Part shown: positions 1 to 14,000 of the stretch, one piece after another | Numbering within the stretch: the stretch's first letter is position 1 | Layout: every line of letters starts with the position of its first letter | Assembly (NCBI GenBank): GCA_903813345.2 | Contig: CAIIXF020000008.1 | Span: 18,830,822-18,894,821 of the forward strand | Origin: Owenia fusiformis | Taxonomy: Eukaryota > Annelida > Polychaeta > Sabellida > Oweniidae | Reading direction: 5' to 3' | Length of the DNA: 64,000 nucleotides | The notes under the pieces: generated by a model | What the model saw: the letters and a program-made list of their open reading frames with translations, nothing else | What the model was told of the DNA's origin: nothing | The model's database searches: none | Position numbers and translations under genes: made by a program

Positions 1-32
1 AGTAAAGGTAATTGAACTAAAATATACCAGCG
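1..32 (-). CDS. Possible partial exon 4 of the left gene at the window edge
   Basis: A strong acceptor (pyrimidine-rich tract then TTTTCAG) precedes an open stretch. It completes the split codon left by exon 3 and reads SLVYFSSITFT to the window edge. It is too short for homology, so it is supported only by the splice signal and phase. Confidence 0.3.
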
Positions 33-1327
33 CTGAAAATGAAATAAAAATTTTGAGAAAAATTATTGGTAAAGATTTATCTGGTATGCATTCAGATTGT
101 TTCCCTTTAAAATAATCTGTTAGAGCATACTAGTAAATGATCATTACTTTTGTGACATCGTGTATTTTGAGTAAAACCTGCCCAATAACAGAACAGAATT
201 TTTTTATAAATGTGAAAATCAAAATTTTGTACTTTTGGTTTATTGTTATCATGAAAACTTAAGAGTAGCATCCGGTGTAGCCTATATTTCAGCAGATCCT
301 ACCCAAGAGTATTACACAATGAATTATAATATAGCATTTTATCTTCTTGTTTCTAAGATAATGTGAGGTATATATGAAAACAATGGGATGAATATAATCA
401 AAGAAAGTGCTTTATACAATAAAGAAGAACATGAAAATCACATAAAACAAGAGAAAGAATTATGATTATTGAAATAAGTTATTGAGATTCATAATTGAAG
501 AGCAGCGCCATTGTGCTCAGGGCTTAAAGACTTTAAGGGCAGGTTTACTGGTTCTTATATAATTAAATTTGATATAAAAATTCTGTTTGTTCCAATCGAT
601 ATGGAATATTTTTTTATAACAAAACCTGACTTTCCCCTCTTCATCCCTATGATATAACAGAAAAATAAATTTTGTAAAACACAGCATATTGATATTTGAG
701 CCATCCATTTTAACCTGTCTGTGAGATGACATTGATGTGAGAACATATAGCACTTAAGTGCAATAAAATACCAATTTATGTGTTAACAAGAAATGCATGT
801 AAAATGTGTTAATGTAAAAGTGTCATTACTGTCAAAATTTGAATATGAGAAAACGGGGAGTTAAGTCTCTCTCTATTATATCATATAAAAAACTTCTAAT
901 ATAGGCTACAGAATATAGGGGTGATTAACTCCCTGTGTATGAGAAGTACAATAATAATATGATGATTAGCATTTCATACATCTTCCGAATGCAGGGCTCT
1001 AGACATCATCCATTATGTTCCTTCCTTCTTCCAAGAAGAGGGAGGTACAAGTTCTAGAGGCCTGTGTTTGGAGGATGCATTTTATATTATATTTATTATC
1101 CTTCAGATGATTTCAGTTAAAAGACAACTTGAAGAACCTATGGTTGATAAAACAATGATTCTTTTCAATATTCCAGCTAATGTTCAAATACACAAGGGTC
1201 TTATAATAAATACACATCATATATGATGGTCCCAGAGATACCTGTCAATGAAAACCCTTAGTGGAATTATATTCAAAATCTCACATTCACGTCCTCAACT
1301 GTATTTGAAACAGACAACAGACATACC

Positions 1328-1470
1328 AGGCATTAACATGCAAACTGTCACCACCTGCCATTTGTTACAGACACACACCTCCAAACGCCACCTACTGGAT
1401 GCCAAACACCATCCACAAAAAAGTTAGGGACAGTAACAATATGTCACAACTTGTGGTGGTGACATAAAAA
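1328..1470 (+). mobile_element. Short TCACCACC element
   Basis: AGGCATTAACATG at the left, CCACAAAAAAGTTAGGGACA and a GTGGTGGTGACAT hairpin arm at the right; there is no internal array. Confidence 0.65.
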
Positions 1471-4400
1471 GCAGTGCCCTGAGGATAGAGGTTAGCTAAA
1501 AGTTAAGATGAAGCTCTCTTTTAAGTGGAATGAATAGAAAGGGCATTAATGCAGACACCAAATACACAGCAGTACACACACACACCTGAGAGAAAAATAT
1601 TATCTTAGAGAACAAGGAGCATTGGCTCCCAGGGTTCCAACTTGATATTCTGCCATATATGGAATTGTCATGATTACAAAATTCGAATTCAAACAGCCAC
1701 CATTTGTTCACTTCAGAATTTGAATCGCGAATTTTGGTCTTATTTCCAAATGAAAAATTCCAAAACATACAAGAAAGGATTGAGATATTAGTTCGAATCT
1801 TTTGGACTGTTGATTATTAATTTATAGTCAGTTATAATTTCAGAAAATAACGACATTCTGACATTTTTATTGTTGGAAAATATAAAGTTATGTCATTGTC
1901 CCTGGGGGCCAAGCCTCCTTGCTTAGAGAAAGTGAGAAAATGAAAATAAAAAAAGATATCTATAAGGTCAAATATTACTACTGTCACACACACTGTCAAA
2001 ATATATTAGACTATCATCCAAACACAGAGTTCAAGACATCAAAGATGAGCCTAGATTTGCCTTTCAAAAGTTAATTACAGAACCTCTAAAAACACACATA
2101 ATTAAAAAATTTAAAAACTGAGCAGTTTTTGTTTTGGTCCTCACCCCAGAAGGTAAAGAGCACAACAGTTGATAGTAAGCCATACACCATCCATAGAGGC
2201 CATAGTATTATCCCTACAATTAAAGACAACATCTACATGTACATATATAAAGCATGCATTAAGAGAGAGAAGGAACTTATTGGTACCGTATTCTCCCTTA
2301 TAAACACAGTGTGGCTCCTAAATTCTCCTGGGGGAGATGTGTCGAATGAAAAAATCCCTGAGGATTTAATTTACCCTATTATCACTATTTTTTCTTGGTT
2401 TTTGTTATGACTCAAGTTGCCAGAGTCCTTCATAGAAAAGTCTGGTGCACGTTTATTTAAAGAATATGGTAATCATAAAATCACATGATGACATTGTAGC
2501 TTTCCAATAGGGTCTAGAGGTAGGAACAACTGCAACCTTGTGAATCAAATTGTGTGTCACAAGGGATAGTGTCTTTCAAACAGTTGTGGCAGAAGTAAAT
2601 GATGATATCATAAGTGAAGAGTGTTTGTATTTCATTTTTCAAGTGAAAGACAAATCATCATTACAAAATTTTGTATATGAAGAGAGATAATTGAACACAA
2701 TGTTATTAATTTGTGATTAATTTGTGATTAATTTGTGATTAATTTGTATAAAACTCCCATTAAAAATTGTAAATGCAAAATATATAAATTCTGGCGGAAA
2801 ATCAATAAAATCCCTATACTGTTTCAACCAATATAAAAAATTCAAAACTTTAAGCCAAGACAAATTATTGAACATTTTAAAGAGGCAGTCAAGATGATTA
2901 CATCTGGAATCTTAAGCAGCCTCAAAAAGACTCAATGACCTATCTATCTGACATTAACATACAGCAGATCTTATTAAGGCCCTTGACATCTTTAGTGAAG
3001 CATTTGATAAAATACAAAAGAATCCCTGAATATGCAGGATTATCTGTTGATTTGTCTGTCTGAACTTCAGATCTGCAATTCAAATAAGCAGAGGGATTAC
3101 ACATTCCCCAGAATTCATAGATGAACACATCTCTTTGTAAATCTGAACATCTAGAGGATTACCCTTATATGGAGATAGGTCCATCTATGAATTTTGGGAT
3201 ATTTCACCTTCTTACTTCAAAAGTTACATTTGCTGTAACTTGCAGTTTCTTATGAAACAGACTGTTTAGGCCTGGAAAAAAATCTGGTTTTTGATTACTG
3301 GGAAGGAAGCAGAAATATCAAGAGAAATCTGTATGGGTTACTGCTAAAATATAATACAGATATTTTAACCCTGGGAATTTTAGAAATGCTTATTCGAATG
3401 CATATCTGAGATACAAATCCATGTGGGTAATGATGATCTGAAATTAGGAAAAGATCATCATGTTGATTATTTCTTTATTAATGTATACATTTGATCTATT
3501 CATATCATCATTTCCCATGTGATATTGAAATTGCAAATGTGAGGTTAGAACAAGTGAAATCCTTGTAGATCAAGATAAAAGGGTTTGATTCAACATAATA
3601 ATTATGATTTCCCCTGCGATTATTTCAAGGTAGGATTTGCAGGATTCGACGCAGAAATCATGTAACAATCTAAAAAATGTTTTGCCTGAAACAGAAAAAA
3701 GAAATTGGCCATGCTTTAAAAATGGAGAAAGATGTCTAAATGAGAGAAATCTGCAAGGAAAAGAGGCAGAAATCACGGAACAATGTAAATAACATTTTGC
3801 CTGAAAATATAGAAAACAAATTGGTCATGGTTTAAAATATGATTCAATAAAAGGAATCTCCGAGGAACAGAGTTAACAAGCATACAGTCCAAACTCTAAG
3901 CTGTACAAAAATGCTAAATAAAAAACCAGACCCTTCAATCAAATGTTAGTACGTACGAAATGAGTCGAATAAGCAAATCCATGCAATAAAACATTCCAAG
4001 CAGAAGCAGACGGAGCTAATTCTTATTCCCCGCCATAACTAAGACACATCATTCATTCATAGATTACACATCAAGTGTCAAGGGTAGGAGTAATCAATCA
4101 CTACGATATGTCAATATTCTAGACAATAACTGTATTATCATAATATTTTGTACTTTTCTCGATTATGTGTAAGTTGATTTCTATTCTTATTTAATTAAGG
4201 GTGGATTTTGCCATAACAACATCTCCTGAATTGGTTGATGTTTATTGTCTGTGACAAGATGATATTGTGACGTCTCTCAGAACTTTGTGCTCTAGAGATG
4301 GGACAGCCCCCGTGAACCCAAAATTTTGATCCATGTTTGAGGGAAAGATATCCTGTATAATGCCATTTAAACTACCCAAATGCATGTTATGATCTAAGAC

Positions 4401-4499
4401 TGACATTTTTTTCAATTGAGTTAAGAAATAGAGACCGTGACATCCCTAACTTACATATTTGCCATAAATTGTCCTCCAGATGGTTACAAAAGTGTAACA

Positions 4500-4844
4500 A
4501 CTGTTACAGATGAATGTCAACCAAAGGCCAAATCTCAAATCTAAAGTCAGATTTGAACTTCTGAGAACATGTAGATGATTTTGAAAGGTCAATTTGAAAT
4601 AAGTTGAAAAAAACTGTTTGGCCTTTTCATGACCTTCAATACGTTGTCATGGTAACAGTAAAAATTTGAAGTCAGTCTAAACAGTACTTGTTAAGTTATT
4701 GAAGTTGTAAGAATTTGTTACTGACACCGCAGAACGCTGAACACCAACCACAAAATGTCTAACACCAACTGCCGAACACTGTCCACAAAAAGGTTGGAGA
4801 CTATAATAACATATCACCACTTCTGATGCATGGTGAGATAAAAA
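4500..4844 (+). mobile_element. TCACCACC element with a single minisatellite unit
   Basis: It contains one copy of CAGATTTGAACTTCTGAGAA followed by the usual right part (CCACAAAAAGGTTGGAGACT and a degraded hairpin). It looks like the pre-expansion form. Confidence 0.6.
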
Positions 4845-4896
4845 TGATAGAACATCCATGGTTTGCTATATTATCATCTAAATAAAAAACACTTAC

Positions 4897-5099
4897 ATAG
4901 CAGTGAATTATCTCCAGTTTTATATGTATATTGACTGTATGGAGGGGTACATTGACTCGTATCGGCTCTCAATTGATCTAACGCTGTGTAGAAATCCTCA
5001 TAATTCTCTGCAAGCGAAGCATCTTCCAATAACTCCTTGAGAATGACACCTTCAGTATTACATAACTGATGCAGGCTCTGTACTTTTAGTCGCTTTAAT
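4897..5099 (-). CDS. Left gene exon 3
   Basis: The acceptor is TTATTGCAG and the donor GTAAGTG. It encodes LKRLKVQSLHQLCNTEGVIL, then an acidic helical stretch (ELLEDASLAENYEDFYTALD) and a Tyr/Thr-rich tail. It ends in phase 1, so at least one more exon is needed. Confidence 0.78.
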
Positions 5100-8000
5100 C
5101 TGCAATAACAGCGAATTCAATAATTAATAATGATCGTATGTTCCTATTACAGTAAAATACACAGTCAAACATCTGCAAGTGAACACTACATCTGTCACAT
5201 GAACACACAAGAAATGAACACTTTTGTAAAATGAACATTTCCTGTACAATGAATACTTTCATGATAATGTTAACTGTAAGATGAACACTTCTGCTGTAAA
5301 AAGAAGATGTCTGTATTCTGTAAAATGAACACCTTAATGAATACCTCTTTATAAAGCTGTCTCCTAAACATAATAACATGAACCCTACTTTTAATCCAAT
5401 TTGTGTGACTTAAGACTTTTTCCCAGGAGAGAAAATTTGTTTTTCAATGCTGGTACTTTCTAATAACATCCGTGTTCCCCAACAACATGTCAGATTCGCA
5501 AGTCAGCTGAACACTGTTACTATCCAAATGAAACAGTGGTTTGAGATGCCGCAGCGATCAAGGAATATAAACAAGTTTACAGAAGATAAATATATTGCAT
5601 TATCCATACTAATCCATTGTGTCAATAAAACTAATCAAATTTCCAACAATTGTTTTTTTTGTTTTGACTACAGGCTGGAGAAATTGTGAATCTCTATTAC
5701 TTGGCTCTCAGTAGCGAGAAAAGCTATATGACAACTAACTATGTACTCTAAGGGCCCAACCTTGAACTTGTCTTTCATTAAATTTATTTCACCGATTTCT
5801 CTCTAAAATTTGAATAAAGTGTCCCATTTTTTGGAATTTGTAAAAAGTTTGGAGTATATACATCAGGCCTGGTTAGTTTCTTTCTTGCTGAATTCACTCT
5901 TGTTTACTCTACTTTGCATTTCATTTGATGACCATATTAATTCTTACATTGGGTCTCTGTAAAGCCTTTTATGTTATCATTGGTAGTTCACGGCTAATTC
6001 AGCGTCAGTTCATGATGACACAACCATGAATTAACATGCTCAAACAACAAAGAAATAACAAATCCTAATGAATGTCTAATCATTTGCCATTACTGGACAA
6101 AATATTTTGTTATTTTGTCCTTCATTTACGCCTAATTTGATGTCCTAATGTTGTTTGCTGTTCATTTAACATTCTTTCTTTCTGAAGTTTGATTTAGAAA
6201 GATGTGAGTTTGTATTTGTGAAATCATTTCTCCCTCAATTCTGCATCAATGTTTCGGCCAAATAAATATAAATGTTATATAAATCCCTAATGAATATTCT
6301 AAAAATTCCTAACCTTCGCAAATCATTCAACTTCATTTAGAGAGAGCTTCGTTTTTCCACTTTCATTTTACTATAAATCTCTGAACTCACCGAGCAAATC
6401 AGAATTGATTGTTGAAATACGAATGACTTTCTATATCTGGTCATTTCTACTGATTTAATGAGCATGCATTTAACGCATGTTCCTTCCACTTCACTGATTG
6501 ACTGTAAAATAAGGTAAACAGGGTAGGCTTGAAATGGTTTATGATGAGGGGTGTCACAGGCACCAGTCGTAAGGCAGGAGCTGCTAAACTGTATAATATG
6601 GTCTATACTAGGTAAAGGGAAGTTTATAACTAAATAAATTCTTGGATTGGAATCGACAAAGGTGTATAAAATATTAGACCATAATTATTCATATGTGAAC
6701 GTGTTTACTAAAAAGGGTGTTAACATAGGTTTTGCTGTGCTCTGTGATAATTTAGTGTTTGAAGGTGTTTACTAGACAGGGGTTCACATATAGATGTTTT
6801 ACTGTGCTCTGTAGTAATTTAGTGTTTGAAGGTGTTTACTAAAGAAATATGTTCACACATATAGGTTTTACTGTGCTCTGTGATAATTTAGTGTTTGAAG
6901 GTGTTTACTACAGACAGGTATTCACATTCATAAGCTTTACTGTGCTCTGTGATAATTTAGTGTTTGAATGTGTTTACTATAGAGATATGTATAGAGATGT
7001 ATTCACAGGTTTTACTGTGCTCAGTGGTAATTTAGTGTTTGAAGGTGTTTACTAAAGAAATATGTTCACATGTATAGGTTTTACTGTGCTCTGTGATAAT
7101 TTAGTGTTTGAAGGTGTTTACTACAGAGATATGTATAGAGATGTATTCACATGTTTTACTGTGCTCAGTGGTAATTTAGTGTTTGAAGGTGTTTACTAAA
7201 GAAATATGTTCACATGTATAGGTTTTACTGTGCTCTGTGATAATTTAGTGTTTGAAGGTGTTTACTACAGACATGTGTTCACATTCATAAGCTTTACTGT
7301 GCTCTGTGATAATTTAGTGTTTGAAGGTGTTTACTATAAAGATATGTATAGAGATGTATTCACAGGTTTTACTGTGCTCAGTGGTAATTTAGTGTTTGAA
7401 GGTGTTTACAAGACAGGGATTCACATATAGATGTTTTACTGTGCTCTGTAGTAATTTTAAATTACTGCTTTAAAGGTCTGACGAGCTGACATAACATCAC
7501 TCAGATTAGCACCAAAACCTTTGATCGCAATTTTCACTAGTTGTACATATTCTACTCTGATCGCTCTAAAACTATACTGTTTTCTTGGACTTCTGTATAA
7601 TTTGGAGTCTACTCTACATGGCGTAAAAAATTATATCTTTTGGTTTCACCCTTGTCTATATATTTTTATTTAAAGTATGAAAACCTCAATGTTTTCTGCA
7701 AGCACAGTGTGCATAATTGAATGCAATAAGGATGTCAGCTTGTTAGACTTTATTCCTCAGAGAATATAAAAAAATGTGCTCTTTACAAATGGGTCAATAG
7801 TTTAATGACCTTGAGTGACTGAAACCAGGATCTTACAGGGTGATTCAGAAGTGACTTCACATCGATTAATCATAAAACCAGGAACTTACAGGGTGATCCA
7901 GAAGTGACTTCACGTCAGGTAACCATAAAACCAGGAACTTACAGGGTGATTCAGAAGTGACTTCACATCGATTAATCATAAAACCAGGAACTTATCGGGG

Positions 8001-11000
8001 TGATCCAGAAGTGACTTAACATCGGGTAATCATAATAGTCATAAAATGCACTAATCAAATAGTAGAAGTTTTATTTTTGAGGTATTAACTAAAAAACGTT
8101 GGGGGAATATCTGTCCATAGTTCGAAGAAGATTTACTCTTTGCATTCGTTTGACTTCACTTCTTAAAAGAGAGCTTCGTCTTCACTCTTTCAAACTAAAA
8201 TAAACCTGTGAACTCACACCGCCAATCAGTGTTCGTCGGCCAAATTTGACCGACTTTCTATATATGGTCATACCTTCTGACGTCATCGTTGAGCCCAGAA
8301 TTGACCAATGACATGCGCATATTTAATAAGAACGCATTTGGCATATGTTTCTTCAAGCTCGCTGATTGGTGGAAGAAAGGTCAGCGCGTAGGTCAAAAGT
8401 GATTTATTATCCAAACTGTCACCAGTACCCGTCGTGGGGGCGGGGCTGCAAAACTGTAATATGGTCTCTACTAGGCAGAGTGTAGTTTAACTAGACTCTG
8501 CATGCAGGGTAAAGAAGATTGGTTCTGTAGCATTAAAATGGTAGAATCTTTGACTTTACTTCTGGATCACCCTGTATAACTCAGATGAACAACAAATGGG
8601 TTAATACTTAAATCATGTTCCTGGAGTTCACTGTCAGTATGCTTACAAATTATCTGTGTGATTGGTAATAACAGACACATGCAACGGGGTTAGGAAATAG
8701 TTCAACTGTGACTACTTTTGAGCCACAATTTCACTTCAGATCAGTGATAATTCCTCAATAAAGCACTGACCTTGTGGCGAGTTTTATTCAGAATCAAATC
8801 AATCAAATTGATGAAGTTCAAACCACTAGCATGGGATGATCAAGTTGAGTTACATATAGATTTAATAAAACATTCACATGATGAAATGTCACCACTTGGA
8901 AAAGTCATCATACAAGACTTATTTTAAGCCTCAGTCACATTTGCTCTACAGTCGCCGTGTGGTGGCTGTAGGTTCACAAAATCGAAATAGAAAATCTACA
9001 TCCTTATCCCTATACTGTATTTTATACAGCACATTTTTCTTGATTTTTGGAAGTCAAATATGACTAAGGCATTGCTCTGTATAGTTATTGATAACAATAC
9101 CTTTAATACTTTAACATCACATGAATATATCAACCAGATACAGAGGAATGACAAGGAATTGGAGTGAAGGGGAACTTACAACTTATCATATTCTCTGTAG
9201 AAACCTAATAATTCCTTCATGTCCCAATTTTGCATGGCAAATGCAATAAATCACGAAAGAGAAAAAATCTTCGAGCAATAAATCAAACCTGACAGAAATG
9301 CTCAATAAATGAAAGTTACATTGACAATAAGCAAATATATTATTGATTTGTTGACTAAAAGTTAGGTTTTGTAGATCAAATAAATAGAGAAATAAATCCG
9401 GGATATCCTACTTTTTATGCAATTATTCATAACGGAACATCCCGGATTCGTCATAAATAAGTGCAACAATTTGAATGCTTAGTATCCTTCAAATCAACAC
9501 GAATCAGATTAGTTGAAATTACTTTATAGAGTGATTGATCACTGTTTTGTTCCACTGGTTTTTATAATGATATTGTTAATAGAAGATCTTGATCATGAAA
9601 GGTTTTCAGTGTTACATACCATGGGGCTAATAAAGAAGTGAAATCCTGGGGGATTTTTCTGATTTCCATTTCATCAGCGATATGTCATATTGTGGTCAAA
9701 TATTTTTGTTGAGAACATCTATCATGATTTTATCTGGTCATCACACTTGCAGCACAACGGAATATATCATATCTGATAGAGTAAAATAAATATCTACCAC
9801 AACGATAAAATATATTCCACCAGTATAATAAAATATGTATCTAATATTTCAATAAAATATGCATCTATACAATAAAACATATTCTACTTGTATAATGAAA
9901 CATACATTTATCGATTAGCACAATCAAACATATTCTATCAGTAATGTAAGATATATCCAAATATAGAAAAAAGTTCTATCCCACAACCATTGAATAACAT
10001 GCAGAATATATGATGGTTATAGGAGGCTTTGGATATGGGGTATATCCTGAAGGAAATACAGATATCACCGGGAAGTAGTAGTACCATGGGGTAAATGAAG
10101 GTTATGTTATGGGAGGTTTAGGATATGGGATTATAATTAGAAAGGTGCAAATTAAACAACAGTATGGTCGATACCTAAAAGTATATAGAAAATTAGACAC
10201 GTCATCAAAACGAGAGGAAAATGGAATGGTGTCATAATGGTGTCTTTGGGAGAACCATATGGGGGTGTCAGGTTATGACCACTACAAGAGAAATGGCATG
10301 GAATAATCATTAAAGAAGAATTTATAAATACTTATCATCAGCTACATTATAATAGTGAAGGCAAATGAAACTAACATATTCCCAATTAAATTTGTAAAAA
10401 AACTGAAAATTATATTTATAGCATAGGCATTGCCAAATAAACCATTCCCTGTATAGACCATTATTCTCCACTTCATATGAAAAATCTATCTCGTATAATA
10501 TAATAGAAAATTCGATCATTGAGTTTTCACATCATAATATGTACTATGACCTTTTCAGACCATATAAGTAAGAAAGTTTATGGTAAACCTTCATGGTTCA
10601 TGTATATTCTTTCCTTATTATTGATTGTCCCCTATCTATGAAGCTGATGATAAGTCACGTTTATGCTTCAAACGGTTCATTACTTTGTGACCTTTGTATA
10701 CTTAGAAGCATGATATAATAGCCAAGGTTAAAAAATAGACAATGACGAAAAAGAGTCATCAAAACGAAACATAAGACTGACATAATAGAAAGACTTAAAA
10801 TAATGAATCATTATAATTACATATTCCTAATTAAATTTGTAAAAAACACTGAATATTATATTTATAGCATAGGCATTGCCAAAATATACCATTCCATATA
10901 TAGACCATCATTCTCCACTTCATATGAAGAATCTATTCTAATTACGTCGTTCAGATTCTTCATGAAGTAGGAAAATGTGATAAGACACAATATGAGTGAA

Positions 11001-14000
11001 AATGACATTAACTCCTATTTTTGTGCTGTTACATTCATTTTCGTCTGGCTAATCAAGGTGGATAGGTAAAACAGTGTCACAAGTCTGCAGCTATGTTAAA
11101 CGTTCTGTGAAGATCAGAAGGACATTGTAATTAATATAACATAATCAAGGTGATGTTGAAAAGTAACTAATCATTTAGAGTTTTAGAGTACAGTTCAACA
11201 TAACCTAGTTTTATAATACATTTCAGCGCTTCAGACTTACTTTCTTATAGGTACATTAAACTAGACTGAAAATGGAACTAGATTAGATTTTCTTTGGCAA
11301 ATTTGCATCATGCTTAATTAAAATTCAATCAGATATATCTTTGATGTCATTAAAAGCAAAGTCAATAAATATTTAATGTTTTAATTGAACATCTCAATTT
11401 GTCTACAGTTTTTCACACACTGATAAATGTACCATTTATTTATTTAAGTGTCACAGACATATTTGAATCTTTAATTTTTTCTATTATATATAAATGTACA
11501 TGTAATCTGTGAACAAATTCTTTTTTCAAACAATAGTTTTCCATAAGTGATGCAACAATTTAAGACACCAAGGTAATTCTGATCAGTTGACACATGGATT
11601 TCAGGTCTGCGGACTATTTACTACAAAGTGAAAGAGAAGTGAGCTTTTGAAGTTCCTAGACTCATGAATTTGATTCAATTAATAAATTGTATTAAACTTA
11701 CCATACCACCCCAAGGGATGCTAAGGCACTAGCTTGCATCTAATCATTTTTAGATTTAAGACACTTTTTATAATGATCAAATTGATCCCCCCATGTTAAA
11801 ACAATTATAAGGTTCAGACAGGATAATAAAGTATCCCCCATATAGTCAAGATAGGATAATAGAGTATCGATATAGTCAAGATAGGATAATACAGTGCCCA
11901 TATAGTCAAGACAAGATAGTGCGATACGTATAGAGCCAATACAAGGATAATACAGTACCTATAGCCAAGACAAGATATATCATACCCATATAGTCAAGAC
12001 AGTATAATAAAAATGCATTTATAGTCAAGACAGGATAACATAGTTTCTATAGTCAAGATGGCACAGTTTCATACACTACACTTAAGACAGGAGAATACAT
12101 AACCAATATAGCCAAAAACAAGACAGAATAATACAGCTTCTATATGACCAAGTCAGGATAATACAGTACCATTAGTCAAGACAGGACATCACAGTACCTA
12201 TAGTCAAGATTGGATAATTTAGCTTCTATATAGTCAAGACAGGACAAAACAGTACCCATACACTCAAAAAGGGACAAAATATTACAAATATAGTGAAAAC
12301 AGAATAATACAACTGTACATGGTCAAGACAGGATAATATAGGTTCTATATAGTCAAGAAAGGAATGTTATCTAAACAAACAATAGGAATTTTCAAACTAG
12401 GGATAGCAACTACAATCTAATAATAATTCGACTGATTCAGACGATTGATATGTGCAACTGTGACTTGACAATCGAGGAAAAATAATTGAAAACAATTTCA
12501 AAAAACAGAATCTCCAGAATATTCAGTTGATGTAGCTTCAAAGGCAGGTATTTCAAGAAACAATGTACATTTATTGTTGTTGTAAATCTATGATTAAGCC
12601 ACATGAGAGATTCTTCCTTATCTCATTTTTGTTTTCAGATTAATCTGACATGTTTAAGTAGCTACTGACACGTATAATATGTTTTGTCAACAGAATTAAT
12701 TTCATTAATAATTATGATTTCATTAAACACACTTAAACATAAAATAACACTTCTAATATATTCAATATAAATTCAATGTATATTCAATGTAAATTCACTT
12801 AGCATCATATTTTTATGACTACATATTTCAAAATAATCTAATTATCACCTATAGAACCTGTATTGAGAGTAATAAACAGTTATTCAGTAGACACCCATTC
12901 TCCTTACTAAAAACCTATTGATGTAGTAGACATGTGTGCTTTTTCATTTTATGCAATTTTAACTTTTTTGCTTTCTTTTCTTATAATTTCAAATGCTGAC
13001 ATACTGAGCCATCAGTAATCTTAAATCTAGCATTGACCGTAACTTCAACAATATATTGACAATTTTAAACAAGGCATTAACATGCAAAATATCACCACCT
13101 GTCACGTGTACAAACACCAACCACCAAACACCGAACAGCAACTGGTGGCTGTCGAACACTGAACACCAACTGGTGGCTGTCGAACACTGTCCACAAAAAA
13201 GTTGGAGACTATAACAATATGTCACCACTTGTGGCTACAACATAAAAACTGCTTACACTTGAATTTCTACAATACTAGTCTAATTCTAAAAATAGGTAAC
13301 ATTACAGCAAGTAGTCACAAGAGTAGTTTTGACCCTGACTACAATATATTAACAATATATTAACAATTTTAGAAACTGCTTACCCTTGAATTTCTATACT
13401 ATACTAGTCTAGTTCTAAAAATAGGTAACATTACAGCAAGTAGTCACGAGAGTAGTTTTGACCCTGACTACAATATATTAACGATTATAGGAACTGCTTA
13501 CCCTTGAATTTCTATACTATGTAGTCTAGTTCTAAAAATAGGTAACATTACAGCAAGTAGTCACGAGAGTAGTTTTGACCCTGACTACAATATATTAACG
13601 ATTTTAGGAACTGCTTACCCTTGAATTTCTATACTATGTAGTCTAGTTCTAAAAATAGGTAACATTACAGCAAGTAGTCACAAGAGTAGTTTTGACCCTG
13701 ACTACAATATATTAATAACAATTTTAGAAACTGCTTACCATTGAATTTCTATACTATACTAGTCTAGTTCTAAAAATAGGTAACATTACAGCAAGAAGTC
13801 ACGAGAGTAGTTTTGACCCTGACTACTATATATTAACGATTTTAGGAACTGCTTACCCTTGAATTTCTATACTATGTAGTCTAGTTCTAAAAATAGGTAA
13901 CATTACAGCAAGTAGTCACGAGAGTAGTTTTGACCCTGACTACAATATATTAACGATTTTAGGAACTGCTTACCCTTGAATTTCTATACTATGTAGTCTA

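Larger units (their letters stand above)
33..4896. other. Intron or 3' region of the left gene
   Basis: I see no convincing exon here. It contains a four-copy 11-mer tandem (ATTTGTGATTA, 2708-2749), two copies of the TCACCACC element (1328-1470 and about 4500-4844), and otherwise unique AT-rich sequence. Confidence 0.5.

Noticed and set aside
6849-7430. Short plus-strand frames with repeated FTVLCDNLVFEGVYY
   Set aside because: They are translations of the 66-73 bp minisatellite with no gene context.
11230-11273. Possible minus-strand microexon with strong acceptor and donor near 11240-11270
   Set aside because: All frames compatible with the neighbouring exon phases contain a stop codon.
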